Shown here piece after piece: positions 36,586-45,851 of a stretch of DNA of 64,000 bases. Origin of the DNA: Kutzneria sp. CA-103260 (GTDB taxonomy: Bacteria; Actinomycetota; Actinomycetes; Mycobacteriales; Pseudonocardiaceae); the NCBI RefSeq assembly GCF_018263855.1, contig NZ_CP073318.1:2976001-3040000 (forward strand), read 5' to 3'. The position numbers and the translations under genes were made by a program. The notes under the pieces are model-generated. The model was not told where the DNA came from. It searched no databases and saw only the letters and a program-made list of their open reading frames with translations. Every line of letters starts with the position of its first letter. The first letter of the stretch is position 1.

Positions 36586-36591
36586 TGGCGG

Positions 36592-36840
36592 CTACTGTCC
36601 GATCGTCCGCCGGGCCGGGCCGTTGGCGCTGCGGGGGACGATCGGCACCACGCCGACCGCGCTGAAGACAGCCACGAAGCCGTTCTCGATCTGGGTGGCG
36701 GTGTCGGGCCAGTAGCCGGGGCCGGTGCAGAAGTTCTGGTCACAGACTTCCGGCGGCGGGCCGGCACAGCCGGTGAGGAGCAGCACGACAGCGCCGGTGA
36801 GGGCGGCCAGGCGGAATCGGAACACGGCAGGACCTCTCAT
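36592..36840 (-). CDS. Small lipoprotein of unknown function
   Basis: 82 residues from the ATG at 36840. The signal region RFRLAALTGAVVLLLTGC has a good lipobox (LLTGC), and the mature part has two further Cys (EVCDQNFCTG). The short mature chain suggests an envelope-bound peptide. It starts two bases after the stop of the membrane protein gene upstream, so the two are co-transcribed. No family recognised. Confidence 0.6.
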   Translation of the reverse strand: MRGPAVFRFRLAALTGAVVLLLTGCAGPPPEVCDQNFCTGPGYWPDTATQIENGFVAVFSAVGVVPIVPRSANGPARRTIGQ

Positions 36841-36842
36841 CC

Positions 36843-37214
36843 TCACGCGGCGTGGGCGGGGCGCGGCGAGCTGGAAGTCACCAGCACGATCACCCCGATG
36901 GCCAGCACAATCGCGATCACGGCTTGGTAGAACCCGGTGAACACGCTGACCAGCGCGCTCACCACACCCACCACCTCCATGACCACCGCGAGGCCGCGCG
37001 CCCAGGAACGCCGGGTCAGCAAGGCCGCCGCGACGGCGACCAGGATCGTGATCAGGGGATTGACCACGAGCACCAGCCACACCGACCCCGGGACTTCCTG
37101 GTTGTGGCCGAGGCGCACGATGGTCGTCAACACCTGCACGACCCAGATTCCCAGCGACGCCACGGCCTGCGCGAACATGACCGCCCGCGCGGTCCTCACC
37201 TGCCACCCGACCAC
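36843..37214 (-). CDS. Small four-helix membrane protein of unknown function
   Basis: 123 residues with four hydrophobic helices (about 12-33, 43-64, 73-92 and 95-112) and a short basic loop RRSWARG. No catalytic motif and no family recognised. It directly precedes a small lipoprotein gene and shares its direction, so the two may act together in the envelope. Confidence 0.6.
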   Translation of the reverse strand: MVGWQVRTARAVMFAQAVASLGIWVVQVLTTIVRLGHNQEVPGSVWLVLVVNPLITILVAVAAALLTRRSWARGLAVVMEVVGVVSALVSVFTGFYQAVIAIVLAIGVIVLVTSSSPRPAHAA

Positions 37215-37349
37215 AAGCCGCTCCCCTCAGTCCTGGCGCACGCTAGCCGCCTGTGGTGGGTACCCTCCCGGGCTTGTCTGCTACCCGCTACTTGATCCAC
37301 CGCGCCGAATCCGACCCGAGGCGGGCCGCCGACTCGATAGCGTGAGCCC

Positions 37350-37970
37350 ATGGGGCTCTCCGCAGCAGAACTGTATGACTTAGTCGGCAAGGACTACGAG
37401 ACAGCGTTCGCGGACCTGGCCGCGCGGCGCGAGGAAATCGACTGGCTGCTCACCCAGCTGCCGCCCCGGGCCCGGGTGCTTGATGTCGGCAGCGGCACCG
37501 GTCGCCCCACCGCCGAACTGCTCTCCGGTGCCGGCCACGATGTGAGCGGCTTCGATGCCTCGTCCCAGATGGTCGAGATCGCCCGCGCCCAGGTGCCCGC
37601 CGCTCATTTCGAGGTCGCCGACCTGCGCACGGTGACCTATCCGGGCGGCAGCTGGGACGCCGTGACGGCGTTCTTCTCGCTGTTCCAGCTGACCCGCGCC
37701 GAGATCGACGCCGCGCTGGCGAAGTTCGCCGACTGGCTCACTCCGGGCGGCATCTTCCTGCTGGCCACCGTGCCGTCGGACTCCGACTGTCGGCAGACGC
37801 AGTTCATGGGCCACCCCATCACCGTCAGCAGCTACCTGCGCGAGACGTTCCTCGACCGGATCAGCGCCGTCGGACTGGAGATCGTGCGGGACCGGCTCGT
37901 CGAGTACAAGCCGGCCGACACCGCCATCCGCCCCGAGCACGACCTCTTCCTGGCCGCTCGCAAGCCCTGA
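37350..37970 (+). CDS. Class I SAM-dependent methyltransferase
   Basis: 206 residues. Motif I is VLDVGSGTGRPT, followed by GFDASSQMVEIAR; FFSLFQLTRAEID and GGIFLLATV mark the post-motifs. These small UbiE-like enzymes methylate small molecules; the substrate cannot be read. It is followed after 20 bases by another methyltransferase of a different family, probably in one operon. Confidence 0.82.
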   Translation: MGLSAAELYDLVGKDYETAFADLAARREEIDWLLTQLPPRARVLDVGSGTGRPTAELLSGAGHDVSGFDASSQMVEIARAQVPAAHFEVADLRTVTYPGGSWDAVTAFFSLFQLTRAEIDAALAKFADWLTPGGIFLLATVPSDSDCRQTQFMGHPITVSSYLRETFLDRISAVGLEIVRDRLVEYKPADTAIRPEHDLFLAARKP

Positions 37971-37990
37971 ACCCGACGAAGGCGCGGAAC

Positions 37991-38914
37991 ATGACTTCCA
38001 CCAGGCAGGACGGCGACAGCTGGGACCTGGCCTCCAGCGTCGGCACGACGGCGACCGGCGCCGCGGCGGCCCGGGCGGTGGCCACCCGCCAGGACCGATC
38101 GCTGTTCGCCGACCCGTTCGCCGCACCGCTCGTCCGGGCCGTCGGCATCGAAGCCCTGACCCGGCTGGCGACCGGCGAAGTCGCCCCGGACGGCGTCATC
38201 GACCAGGCGTGGATCGACATCGCCAAGATACGCGGCAAGTTCTACGACGACTTCTTCCTCGACGCGACCGGCGCGGGCATCACGCAGGCCGTGATCCTGG
38301 CCTCGGGACTGGATTCCCGCGCGTACCGACTGCCCTGGCCGACCGGGACCGTGGTGTACGAGCTCGACCAGCCACAGGTCATCGCCTTCAAGACCCGTGC
38401 CCTGGCCGATCTGGGCGCCGAGCCCACAGCCGACCGGCGAGTGGCCGGGGTCGATCTGCGTGACGACTGGCCCGCCGCACTGCGCACCGCCGGCTTCGAC
38501 CCGGCCCGACCGACCGCGTGGAGCGCCGAAGGCCTGCTGGGCTATCTGCCACCCGAGGCACAGGACCGCCTGCTCGACACGATCACCGAACTCAGCGCGC
38601 CGGGCAGCCGGGTGGCCACCGAAAGCAAGCCCAACCCGCGCCCAGGGGACGAGGACAGGACGAAGGAACGCCTGAACCGCATCTCCGAGAGCTGGCGTGC
38701 GCAAGGCTTCGACGCCGACATGGCGAGGGTGCGCTATTACGGCGAGCGCAACGAAGCGGCTCCCTACCTGACCGATCTCGGCTGGGTGCTGGACGCCACC
38801 AGCATCCGAGACCTGCTTGCCGCCCACGGCCTTTCGTCGCTCGGGGACGACGACATGCGCATGGGCGACGTGCTCTACGTCAGCGGTGATCTGCCAATGA
38901 GGTCCAGGGCGTAA
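37991..38914 (+). CDS. SAM-dependent methyltransferase, leucine carboxyl methyltransferase-like (TIGR00027 type)
   Basis: 307 residues. The family hallmarks are present: SSVGTTATGAAAARAVATR at the start, DRSLFADPFAAPL, ASGLDSRAYRL, VYELDQPQVIAFK, and WSAEGLLGYLPPEAQDRLL. This family is expanded in mycobacteria and other actinomycetes and acts on small molecules or natural products. Start at the ATG at 37991. Confidence 0.87.
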   Translation: MTSTRQDGDSWDLASSVGTTATGAAAARAVATRQDRSLFADPFAAPLVRAVGIEALTRLATGEVAPDGVIDQAWIDIAKIRGKFYDDFFLDATGAGITQAVILASGLDSRAYRLPWPTGTVVYELDQPQVIAFKTRALADLGAEPTADRRVAGVDLRDDWPAALRTAGFDPARPTAWSAEGLLGYLPPEAQDRLLDTITELSAPGSRVATESKPNPRPGDEDRTKERLNRISESWRAQGFDADMARVRYYGERNEAAPYLTDLGWVLDATSIRDLLAAHGLSSLGDDDMRMGDVLYVSGDLPMRSRA

Positions 38915-38924
38915 TTCACTCGAC

Positions 38925-38945
38925 GGCGTCGACAGAATCGACGCC
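38925..38945 (+). promoter_or_regulatory. Inverted repeat touching the start codon of the GT9-like gene
   Basis: GGCGTCGA-CAGAA-TCGACGCC, perfect 8-bp arms, ends one base before the ATG at 38946. No ribosome site is visible. It could be an operator or an RNA hairpin that limits translation; AGAATC inside it may be part of a -10 box. Confidence 0.4.
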
Positions 38946-40034
38946 ATGGAGTCGGTTCTGGTCAATTTCGTCTACGCGCAGCCGGTGGGCCACGCCGTCG
39001 AGGCCTTGCACTACAGCCTCGGCTACCACGCGGCCGACCCGAGCCGGCGCATCGGCGTGGTCCTCAACGCGGACACGCCGGCGGAGATGGCGACGTGGTG
39101 CCCGTTCATCGACGAGGTGCACACGATCCGGCTCGACCTGTTCGACCCGGCCACCGATGCCCGCGACCAGCTGGAGAAGATCGGCCGGGACTGGGACCAC
39201 GTCGTCAACGACGTCCGGCTGACGCAGCCGGCGCAGCGGGAGTTCTTCCCGGGCCTGGCCGCCTACTACGACCAGGCCGACGCCTACTTCACCGGCGAGA
39301 AGGGCTGGGCTGGCACCAAAAAAGGGCCCTCGTACCAGCCGCGGCAGCCGCTGCGACTCGATTTGCCGGAGCCGGAAACCACATCCGGGTTCACGGTGCT
39401 GCTCGGTGGCAGCGCCCAGCGCAGCATGTACCCGACGATCACGTCCTGGGAGCTGATCCTCACCGCCCTGGCCGATCGCCTCCCCGGCACGGAATTCCGG
39501 TTGCTGGGCAAGCTGTCCGAGGACGGCCGGACCCGAACGACCTACCACCGCGCCGAGTACGAGCGGCTGGCGGCCGCCGTGCCCGGTGCGCGGCTGGCGC
39601 TGGACCTCCCGCTGCGGGACCAGCTGACACTGGTCCGCGCGTCGAAGGTCTTCCTGTCGCCGCACACCGGGTTCGGCATGGCCGCCCTGGCCGCCGGCAC
39701 CCCGTGGCTGTGCCTGTCGGGCAACCGCTGGCCGGAGTTCTACTTCAACGACGGCGTGCCCTTCTACTCCGTGCTGCCGGACCGCGCCCGCTTCCCCAGT
39801 TACACCCAGTTCGGTCCGAACCCGGCGGACGTCGACGACGAGGGGCCACGCGCGCCGAGCATGTCGGCCGCCCGGATCCGGGCGGACCTACCGGAACTGC
39901 TCGACGCCGCGACGCTCCTGGCCGACGGCGACCTGGACTACGCCGCCGCGCTGGCCGGCCACCGCGACCGGCTGCACCGGTGCTGGGGCGGCGACCGCTC
40001 GATGATGTGGTCGATCGACAACGTGCTGGGCTGA
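38946..40034 (+). CDS. Glycosyltransferase family 9-like protein
   Basis: 362 residues. The fold resembles ADP-heptose:LPS heptosyltransferases: VLLGGSAQRSMYPTI starts the C-terminal domain, FRLLGKLSEDG follows, then LPLRDQLTLVRASKVFLSPHTGFGMAALAAGTPWLCL, the GT9 donor-site region with its conserved PHTG. Actinomycetes lack LPS, so it probably modifies another glycan or a natural product. The end differs from GT9 in an RCWGG stretch. Confidence 0.65.
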   Translation: MESVLVNFVYAQPVGHAVEALHYSLGYHAADPSRRIGVVLNADTPAEMATWCPFIDEVHTIRLDLFDPATDARDQLEKIGRDWDHVVNDVRLTQPAQREFFPGLAAYYDQADAYFTGEKGWAGTKKGPSYQPRQPLRLDLPEPETTSGFTVLLGGSAQRSMYPTITSWELILTALADRLPGTEFRLLGKLSEDGRTRTTYHRAEYERLAAAVPGARLALDLPLRDQLTLVRASKVFLSPHTGFGMAALAAGTPWLCLSGNRWPEFYFNDGVPFYSVLPDRARFPSYTQFGPNPADVDDEGPRAPSMSAARIRADLPELLDAATLLADGDLDYAAALAGHRDRLHRCWGGDRSMMWSIDNVLG

Positions 40035-40041
40035 TCGGTGC

Positions 40042-40353
40042 TCAGCTGACGGCCGCCAGCAGGGCACTGCGCTGCGCCGAGCCGACACCGCCGACCCGGC
40101 GCGACTCGGCGATCTCGCAGCCGCGCATCAGCTCGGCGGCCCGCACCGGGCCGACCCCCGGTAACGCCTTGATGACGGCGATGATCCGCGTCTTGCGCAC
40201 CACCTCGTCGGTCTCGGCGCGTTCGAACACTTCCGGCAGCTGCACGGTCCCCGCCTTGAGACCGGCCAGCAGATCAGCGCGGGCCTTGCGGGCTCGCTGA
40301 GCTTTGGCCAGCGCGTCGGCACGCTGCTGGGCCGTGAGTGCGGGCAGAGCCAT
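40042..40353 (-). CDS. Actinobacterial integration host factor (mIHF) paralogue
   Basis: 103 residues from the ATG at 40353. The protein follows mIHF throughout: MALPALTAQQRADAL, then RAETDEVVRKTR, the helix-hairpin-helix ALPGVGPVRAAELM, and IAESRRVGGVGSAQRSAL. mIHF is an essential nucleoid protein that bends DNA. The housekeeping gene normally lies by gmk in another part of the chromosome; this copy stands next to unrelated genes, so it is likely an additional nucleoid protein. Longer upstream frame has no homology. Confidence 0.85.
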   Translation of the reverse strand: MALPALTAQQRADALAKAQRARKARADLLAGLKAGTVQLPEVFERAETDEVVRKTRIIAVIKALPGVGPVRAAELMRGCEIAESRRVGGVGSAQRSALLAAVS

Positions 40354-40460
40354 GGTGATCCCTTCGACGTCGATGCCGTGACGTTGCGGCGAGTTCCGAT
40401 AATGGCCTCGACCGGGCTCCGAGCACGGGCATTCGACGATCTGCGAAAGAAACCACCCGG

Positions 40461-41420
40461 TCAGCGCAACGCGGGCACCCTCATCGTGAGAGTTCCGGCC
40501 TCTGCGTCCAGGTCCCCGACCAGGCCGAGCGGCACCGTCAGCGCCGCCGGCCGGTGTCCGAAGCCCAGTTCCCACCCGATCGGCACGCCCAGTCCACCCA
40601 ATCGGTCCAGCATCGTGGCGCGCACGTGCGCGAGGTCGCCGCAGCCCGTCCACGAGCCCAGCGCGATGCCGGCGACACCGTCGAACCAGCCCGCACGCAG
40701 CAGTTTCGTGAGGATCACGTCCAGCCGGTACGGGTCCTCGTTCACGTCCTCCAGCACCACGACAGCGCCGTCCGGCGGGCGCACGGCCCCCCGCGCGGCC
40801 AGCCCAGCGCCCAGCAGGCTGAGATTGCCGCCCACAACCACACCCGAGGCGTGGCCCGCAACCAGTGGCCCCGCGCCCGGCCGGGTCAACACCCGAACGG
40901 AGTCAGGATCGAACACCGTCGAGCGAAAGTGCCCTTGCGCCGCCTCGTCCTCGACGAACGCCTGGGTGGCCAGCATCGGCGCGAACAGCGTCACCAGGCC
41001 CAGCCGGGCGCCGAACTGCTCGTGCAGCACGGTCACGTCGCTGGAGCCGACGAACAGCTTCGGCCCGGCGGCCGCCATCGCCGTCCAGTCGACCAGGTCG
41101 ACCATCCGCAGGCAGCCGTAGCCGCCGCGGACACAGAACACCGCCGCCACCTCCGGGTCGCACCAGGCGTCCTGGAGATCGGCGGTCCGGTCCTCGTCGG
41201 CGCCGGCCAGGTAGTTCAACGTGGGATGGCGGTCCAGCACGTGCTTGCCCATCCGCACCCGCAGGCCCCACGACTGGATGATCTCGACGCCGGCCTTGAG
41301 CAGTTCCGGCGGCATCGGCCCGGCCGGCGCGACCAGGGCGACCAGGTCGCCGGGCCGCAGCCGGTCGGCCCTAATCCGGTCTGCTGGGACTCGGACGGCC
41401 CCGACCCGGTCGCCGGTCAC
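40461..41420 (-). CDS. LD-carboxypeptidase (peptidase family S66)
   Basis: 319 residues. The S66 layout is present: VALVAPAGPM at the start, VFCVRGGYG, the nucleophile Ser in FVGSSDVTVL, the acidic residue in VVLEDVNEDPYRLD, and the His in GFGHRPAAL. It removes D-Ala from tetrapeptides in cell-wall turnover, or acts on small peptides (microcin-type immunity in some members). It overlaps the upstream S9 peptidase by GTGA, so the two are translated together. Confidence 0.88.
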   Translation of the reverse strand: MTGDRVGAVRVPADRIRADRLRPGDLVALVAPAGPMPPELLKAGVEIIQSWGLRVRMGKHVLDRHPTLNYLAGADEDRTADLQDAWCDPEVAAVFCVRGGYGCLRMVDLVDWTAMAAAGPKLFVGSSDVTVLHEQFGARLGLVTLFAPMLATQAFVEDEAAQGHFRSTVFDPDSVRVLTRPGAGPLVAGHASGVVVGGNLSLLGAGLAARGAVRPPDGAVVVLEDVNEDPYRLDVILTKLLRAGWFDGVAGIALGSWTGCGDLAHVRATMLDRLGGLGVPIGWELGFGHRPAALTVPLGLVGDLDAEAGTLTMRVPALR

Positions 41421-43360
41421 GTGTCCAGCGCCAGCCGCGGCACGTCGATCGGCTCGAACTCCAGCACCTGGCCGTAGAACGACAGCTCCGCCTCCAGCGC
41501 CGCGATGATCGTCTCGGCCCGGCGGAAGCCGTGCTGCTCCCCGGCGAAGCCGATGTAGGCGTGCCGGATGCCGCGGCCGGCGATGGCCCGCGCGAACGCC
41601 TCAGTGTGCGCCGGCGGGCAGACCTCGTCCTCCAGGCCCTGCAGCAGCAGGATCGGCCCGGCCAGCTGGTCCGGCCGCGCGCTGGGGGAGCGCTCCACGT
41701 ACAGCTCTCGGGAGGTCGCCAGCGGGCCGATCAGCCCGTCCAGGTAGCGGGATTCGAAGTCGTGGGTCTCGCCGCTGGCGAAGGCGACCATGTCCACCGC
41801 CGGGTACATCGCGTTGCCGCAGGCGAACGGCGACGGCATGGTCATCGCCGCCGCGGTGGTGAAGCCGCCGGCGCTGCCGCCGCGGATCGCCAGCCGGGCC
41901 GGGTCGGCGGTGCCCTCGTCGGCCAGGGCCTGCGCGACGGCGCCGCAGTCCTGCACGTCGACCACGCCCCACTGGCCGCGCAGCCGCTCCCGGAACTCCC
42001 GGCCGTAGCCGGTGGAGCCGCCGTAGTTGACCGCGACCACGCCGATGCCGCGACTGGTGAAGTAGGCGAAGTTCAGGCTCAGCGTGCCGACCACGTCGCC
42101 GGTCGGGCCGCCGTGCACGTGGATCACGTACGGCGGCAGCTCGCCCTCGGGGGCGGCGAAGTCCGGGTTGGTCGGCGGGTACACGAACGCCGGGATCCGC
42201 TCGCCGTCCGGGCTGGTGAAGATCCGCGCCTGCGGCGGCGGCAGGTAGGCCTCGGCCAGCGGCAGCGGGTCGCCGGCGGTCAGTTCCACGGTCTCGCCGG
42301 TGGACAGGTCCAGCCGCACCGCCGCGGCCTCCCGGCGCGGGCCGGCGGCGATGCCGACGACCACGCCGTTCTCGGCGGCGATCTGCCCGAGCCAGATCGG
42401 CAGGTCGGTCTCCACGTCGGTGACCGTGCCGCTGCGCTCGTCCAGCACGGCCAGCGCGCTGCCGCGGATCAGCACGTGCCGGCCGCCGCCCAGCGGCGCG
42501 AACCAGCTGCTGCCCAGCCGCCACAGCGGGCCGCCCAGCTCCTCCTCGCACGGCGCGAGGTTGGTGGCCGTGCCGTCCAGGGTGATCCGGTGCAGGTTCC
42601 ACCAGCCCTGCGGATCGGTCAGCGCCAGCAGCGCATCCGGGGTCTCCCAACGGAACTGGCACACCGACTCGGTCGGGCCGCCGGCGATCACCTGGTGCTC
42701 GCCGACCTCGCTGTCCTCGCTCAGCTCGGCCACGCACAGTTCGGTGCCGTCCCACGGCATCGCCGGGTGGTCCCAGCCCAGCCAGGCCACCCGCCGGCCG
42801 TCCGGCGACGGCTTCGGCGCGGACATGAAGTGATGGCTGGCGGCCAGCACCCGCACCGGCTTCGAGCCGTCGACCGGCAGCGCCACCAGCTCGCGGCGCA
42901 CGTCCAGGGGAGCGTCGCCGAACTGCGTCTCCCGCACGCACCACACCTCGGCGCCGTCCGGACTGGACGTCAGGTCGGCGTAGCGGAAGCCGTGCTCACG
43001 CTCCGGCGCCGGGCTGATCGGCTCCGGAGCGGCGGCCGCGTCGTCCGGGTCCACCAGGTACACCCGCTGGTCCGCCCAATGGGTGAAAGCGATCTTGCCG
43101 CCGACGAAGGCCCACGGCCGGCCGCCGTACTCGTGCACGCGGTTGCGGGCGTTCCAGGGCGCGGCCAGCACCTGCCGGGGCTGTTCGCCCGGGGCCCCGG
43201 AGCGCATCAGCACCACCCGGCCGCCCTCCTCGGGCCGGCTCTCCGCCCACCAGGTCTCCCCGTCGTGCAGGTCCACCCACTGGATCGACCCGCCCGCCCT
43301 GGCCACGTCCCGCGCGGCCAACGGGGAGGTCCACGCTCCGTACGACGCGATCTTCACCAC
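41417..43360 (-). CDS. S9 family peptidase (prolyl-oligopeptidase/acylaminoacyl peptidase type)
   Basis: 647 residues. An N-terminal propeller domain (SPDG turns such as SSPDGAEVW and PSPDGRRVAW) covers roughly residues 1-370. The alpha/beta-hydrolase domain follows with the oxyanion region VHGGPTGDV, the nucleophile in IRGGSAGGF, the acid in LQGLEDEVCPP and the His in GEQHGFRR. No signal peptide, so cytosolic cleavage of short peptides. Two adjacent GTG codons (43360 and 43357) can start it. Coupled to the LD-carboxypeptidase. Confidence 0.9.
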   Translation of the reverse strand: MVKIASYGAWTSPLAARDVARAGGSIQWVDLHDGETWWAESRPEEGGRVVLMRSGAPGEQPRQVLAAPWNARNRVHEYGGRPWAFVGGKIAFTHWADQRVYLVDPDDAAAAPEPISPAPEREHGFRYADLTSSPDGAEVWCVRETQFGDAPLDVRRELVALPVDGSKPVRVLAASHHFMSAPKPSPDGRRVAWLGWDHPAMPWDGTELCVAELSEDSEVGEHQVIAGGPTESVCQFRWETPDALLALTDPQGWWNLHRITLDGTATNLAPCEEELGGPLWRLGSSWFAPLGGGRHVLIRGSALAVLDERSGTVTDVETDLPIWLGQIAAENGVVVGIAAGPRREAAAVRLDLSTGETVELTAGDPLPLAEAYLPPPQARIFTSPDGERIPAFVYPPTNPDFAAPEGELPPYVIHVHGGPTGDVVGTLSLNFAYFTSRGIGVVAVNYGGSTGYGREFRERLRGQWGVVDVQDCGAVAQALADEGTADPARLAIRGGSAGGFTTAAAMTMPSPFACGNAMYPAVDMVAFASGETHDFESRYLDGLIGPLATSRELYVERSPSARPDQLAGPILLLQGLEDEVCPPAHTEAFARAIAGRGIRHAYIGFAGEQHGFRRAETIIAALEAELSFYGQVLEFEPIDVPRLALDT

Positions 43361-43482
43361 GGCACGACCCTAACCAACCGGGGCCGGTTCCCGTGGGTGC
43401 CGTCCGCTCACAGCGATCATGGCTGTGAACGGGAGGGGACGTGCGGCCGTGGCGGGCCGCGTGCCTTAGGGTCATTACTGCC

Positions 43483-44049
43483 ATGGCTCGTGTCATTCAT
43501 GTATTCCGCCAGCCCGACCGGTTCGTAGCGGGAACCGTCGGGGAACCTGGTGACCGCACCTTCTACCTCCAGGCGGCCGAGGACGGCCGGCTGGTGAGCG
43601 TGGTGCTGGAGAAAACGCAGTTGTCCGTGCTCGCCGACCGGATCGGCTCGCTGCTGGAGGAGGTGCAGCGGCGCTTCGACGCCGAGGTGCCCGACAGCGC
43701 GCCCGACGATCTCATCGACACCGACCCGCTCGCGGTTCCGGTGGAGGAGGAGTTCCGGGTCGGCACGATGGGGCTGGGCTGGGACGCCGAGTCCACCGCG
43801 GTGGTGGTCGAGCTGCTGGCCGTCACCGAGGAGGAGGTGGACGAGGCGGTCGTGCTCGACGACACCGAGGAGGGCCCGGACGCCGTCCGGGTGTTCCTCA
43901 CGCCGCCGGCCGCCCGCGCCTTCGCCGCCCGCGCCGACCGGGTCGTCAACGCCGGCCGCAAACCCTGTCCGCTGTGCGAGGAGCCGCTCGACCCCAGTGG
44001 TCACGTCTGCCCGAGGCAGAACGGCTACCGTCGCACCGAGGACAGCTGA
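43483..44049 (+). CDS. DUF3090 family protein
   Basis: 188 residues from the ATG at 43483. The family start MARVIHVFRQPDRFVAGTVG is clear, followed by LEKTQLSVLADRI, an acidic middle part and a C-terminal zinc-knuckle (CPLCEEPLDPSGHVCP). Function is unknown, but in actinobacteria this family is nearly always next to the SCO1664-type kinase-like gene, as here. The conserved pairing suggests a shared role. Confidence 0.87.
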   Translation: MARVIHVFRQPDRFVAGTVGEPGDRTFYLQAAEDGRLVSVVLEKTQLSVLADRIGSLLEEVQRRFDAEVPDSAPDDLIDTDPLAVPVEEEFRVGTMGLGWDAESTAVVVELLAVTEEEVDEAVVLDDTEEGPDAVRVFLTPPAARAFAARADRVVNAGRKPCPLCEEPLDPSGHVCPRQNGYRRTEDS

Positions 44050-44056
44050 GCCCGCG

Positions 44057-44851
44057 GTGCTGCCCACCGACCCCGGGGCGCTGGAGTTGGTCGAGCGCGG
44101 TCGGATCGAGGTGACCGGCCGGCTGGTGGACGCGTCCAACGCGACGCTGTTCGGCACCATCAGCCGGCACGGCGTGCAGGCCAACTGCGTGTACAAGCCG
44201 ATCAACGGCGAGCGGCCGCTGTGGGACTTCCCCGACGGCACGCTGGCCGGCCGCGAGGTCGCCACCTACCTGGTGTCCCAGGCCGCCGGCTTCGACCTCG
44301 TGCCGCCCACGGTGTTACGCCCCGGCCCGTTCGGGCCCGGCATGGTGCAGCTGTGGGTGGACACCGACGAGGACGCCGACCTGATCGACATCGTGGCGGC
44401 CGACGAGGTGCCCGCAGGCTGGAAGGGCGTGCTGCACGCCACCGACCGGTACGGCGACCCCGCCGTGCTCGTGCATGCCGACCACCCCCGGCTGCGGCTG
44501 ATGGCAGCGATGGACGTCGTCGTCAACAACGCCGACCGCAAGGGCGGGCACGTGCTGCACACCGCGACCGACGCGGTGTACGGCGTCGACCACGGCATCT
44601 GCATGCACGCGGAGACCAAGCTGCGGACCGTGCTGTGGGGCTGGCTCGGCGAGCCGCTGTCAGCCGAGGCCGTGGAGGCGCTGCGCAAGCTGCGGGCTGG
44701 GCTGGACGGCGACGTCGCCGAGCAGCTGTCCGAGCACCTGACCCGGCGCGAGGTCTCCGCCGTGATCACCCGCACCGACCTGCTGCTGGCCGCCGGCGTC
44801 TACCCGAAACCCTCCGGCGAGTGGCCGGCCATTCCCTGGCCGGCGTTCTAG
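44057..44851 (+). CDS. SCO1664 family protein (PI3/4-kinase-like fold)
   Basis: 264 residues from the GTG at 44057. A phosphoinositide-kinase-like core is visible: VYKPINGERPLWDFPDGTL holds the nucleotide Lys, MAAMDVVVNNADRKGGHVL the catalytic loop (Asp, Asn) and VYGVDHGICM the metal-binding motif. It follows DUF3090 by seven bases; an in-frame ATG at 43997 would overlap that gene. Substrate unknown. Ends 4 bases into the AraC-type gene on the other strand. Confidence 0.83.
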   Translation: MLPTDPGALELVERGRIEVTGRLVDASNATLFGTISRHGVQANCVYKPINGERPLWDFPDGTLAGREVATYLVSQAAGFDLVPPTVLRPGPFGPGMVQLWVDTDEDADLIDIVAADEVPAGWKGVLHATDRYGDPAVLVHADHPRLRLMAAMDVVVNNADRKGGHVLHTATDAVYGVDHGICMHAETKLRTVLWGWLGEPLSAEAVEALRKLRAGLDGDVAEQLSEHLTRREVSAVITRTDLLLAAGVYPKPSGEWPAIPWPAF

Positions 44852-45774
44852 GCCCGCGTTGCGGTGCGGAACTGGCCTGGGGCCTGCGACTTCGACCGCC
44901 GGAAGGCGCGGCTGAAGGCGTACACCGAGGTGTAGCCGACCGAGCGGGCGATGGCGTCGAGGGTGTCGTCGGTGTCCCGCAAGCGGGTCGCGGCCAGGTC
45001 CATGCGCCAGCGGGTGAGGTAGTCGGCCGGGGCGGCCCCGGTCACGGCGCGGAAGCGACGGGTCAGGGTGCTGCGGGAGATGGTCAGCTTGGACGCCAGC
45101 GACTCGGTGGTCCATGACCGGGCCGGCTCCTGGTGCAGCTCGGCCAGCGCGGCGCTGACCACGGGGTCGGTCAGCGCGCTCAGGTAGGTGCCGCGGACCT
45201 CGTCCGGCTTGCCGGCCAACCAGGCTCGCAAGGCCTGCACCAGCAGGATGTCGACCACCCGGTTGAGCACGTACGAGCTCGCGGCCTGCGGGCACGCCAG
45301 TTCCCTCGCCAACAGCCGGACGGTGTCGTCCAGGCCGGTGCCGCCGTTGTCGGCCCGGATGTGCAGCACCGCCGGCAGCGCGTTCATGACCTGCGTGGTC
45401 ACCGTGGGGTCGTACTCGTAGCAGGCGCCGAGGACATGCGTCTGCACCTCGCCCGTTCCCAACCGCAGCACGCTGCCGTCGCCCATCGCGCTGCCGTCGC
45501 AGTCACGGCGTGGGGCTCGCGCTTCGGTGGGGGTGCTGCCCACTGCGTGTGGCGTTCCGCTCGGTAGCAGGACCACGTCGCCTGGCATCAGCTGCACCGG
45601 CTCCTCGTCGTGCCGGCAGAGCCAGGCTGTGCCCGAGGTGACCGCGTAGAACGCCGCGCCGCGCATCTTGTGCCACGACAGTCCCCAACTGCCGCCCGCC
45701 TCGATGCGCGCCCCCAAGGCCCCGCGCACCCCGCCGACCGCCAGCAGGTCACCCAGCAAGTCCATGTCAGCCAT
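44848..45774 (-). CDS. AraC family transcriptional regulator with cupin sensor
   Basis: 308 residues. The N-terminal half is a cupin_6-type sensor (WLCRHDEEPVQLMPGDVVLLPSGTPH), the C-terminal third the double AraC helix-turn-helix (SLASKLTISRSTLTRRFRAVTG, then IARSVGYTSVYAFSRAFRR). It is divergent from the Ddn-type reductase gene, 77 bp apart, and is the likely controller of it. Ligand unknown. Confidence 0.88.
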   Translation of the reverse strand: MADMDLLGDLLAVGGVRGALGARIEAGGSWGLSWHKMRGAAFYAVTSGTAWLCRHDEEPVQLMPGDVVLLPSGTPHAVGSTPTEARAPRRDCDGSAMGDGSVLRLGTGEVQTHVLGACYEYDPTVTTQVMNALPAVLHIRADNGGTGLDDTVRLLARELACPQAASSYVLNRVVDILLVQALRAWLAGKPDEVRGTYLSALTDPVVSAALAELHQEPARSWTTESLASKLTISRSTLTRRFRAVTGAAPADYLTRWRMDLAATRLRDTDDTLDAIARSVGYTSVYAFSRAFRRSKSQAPGQFRTATRA

Positions 45775-45851
45775 CGTAGTGATTCAATCGGATATGGATG
45801 TGGTCGATCTAGCTATCGATCAGACCATCCTGTGCCCCATATGGTCATGAC

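Noticed and set aside
45804..45819. TCGAT-CTAGCT-ATCGA palindrome between the AraC and Ddn-type genes
   Set aside because: Arms are only five bases and AraC proteins usually bind direct repeats; too weak to call as an operator.
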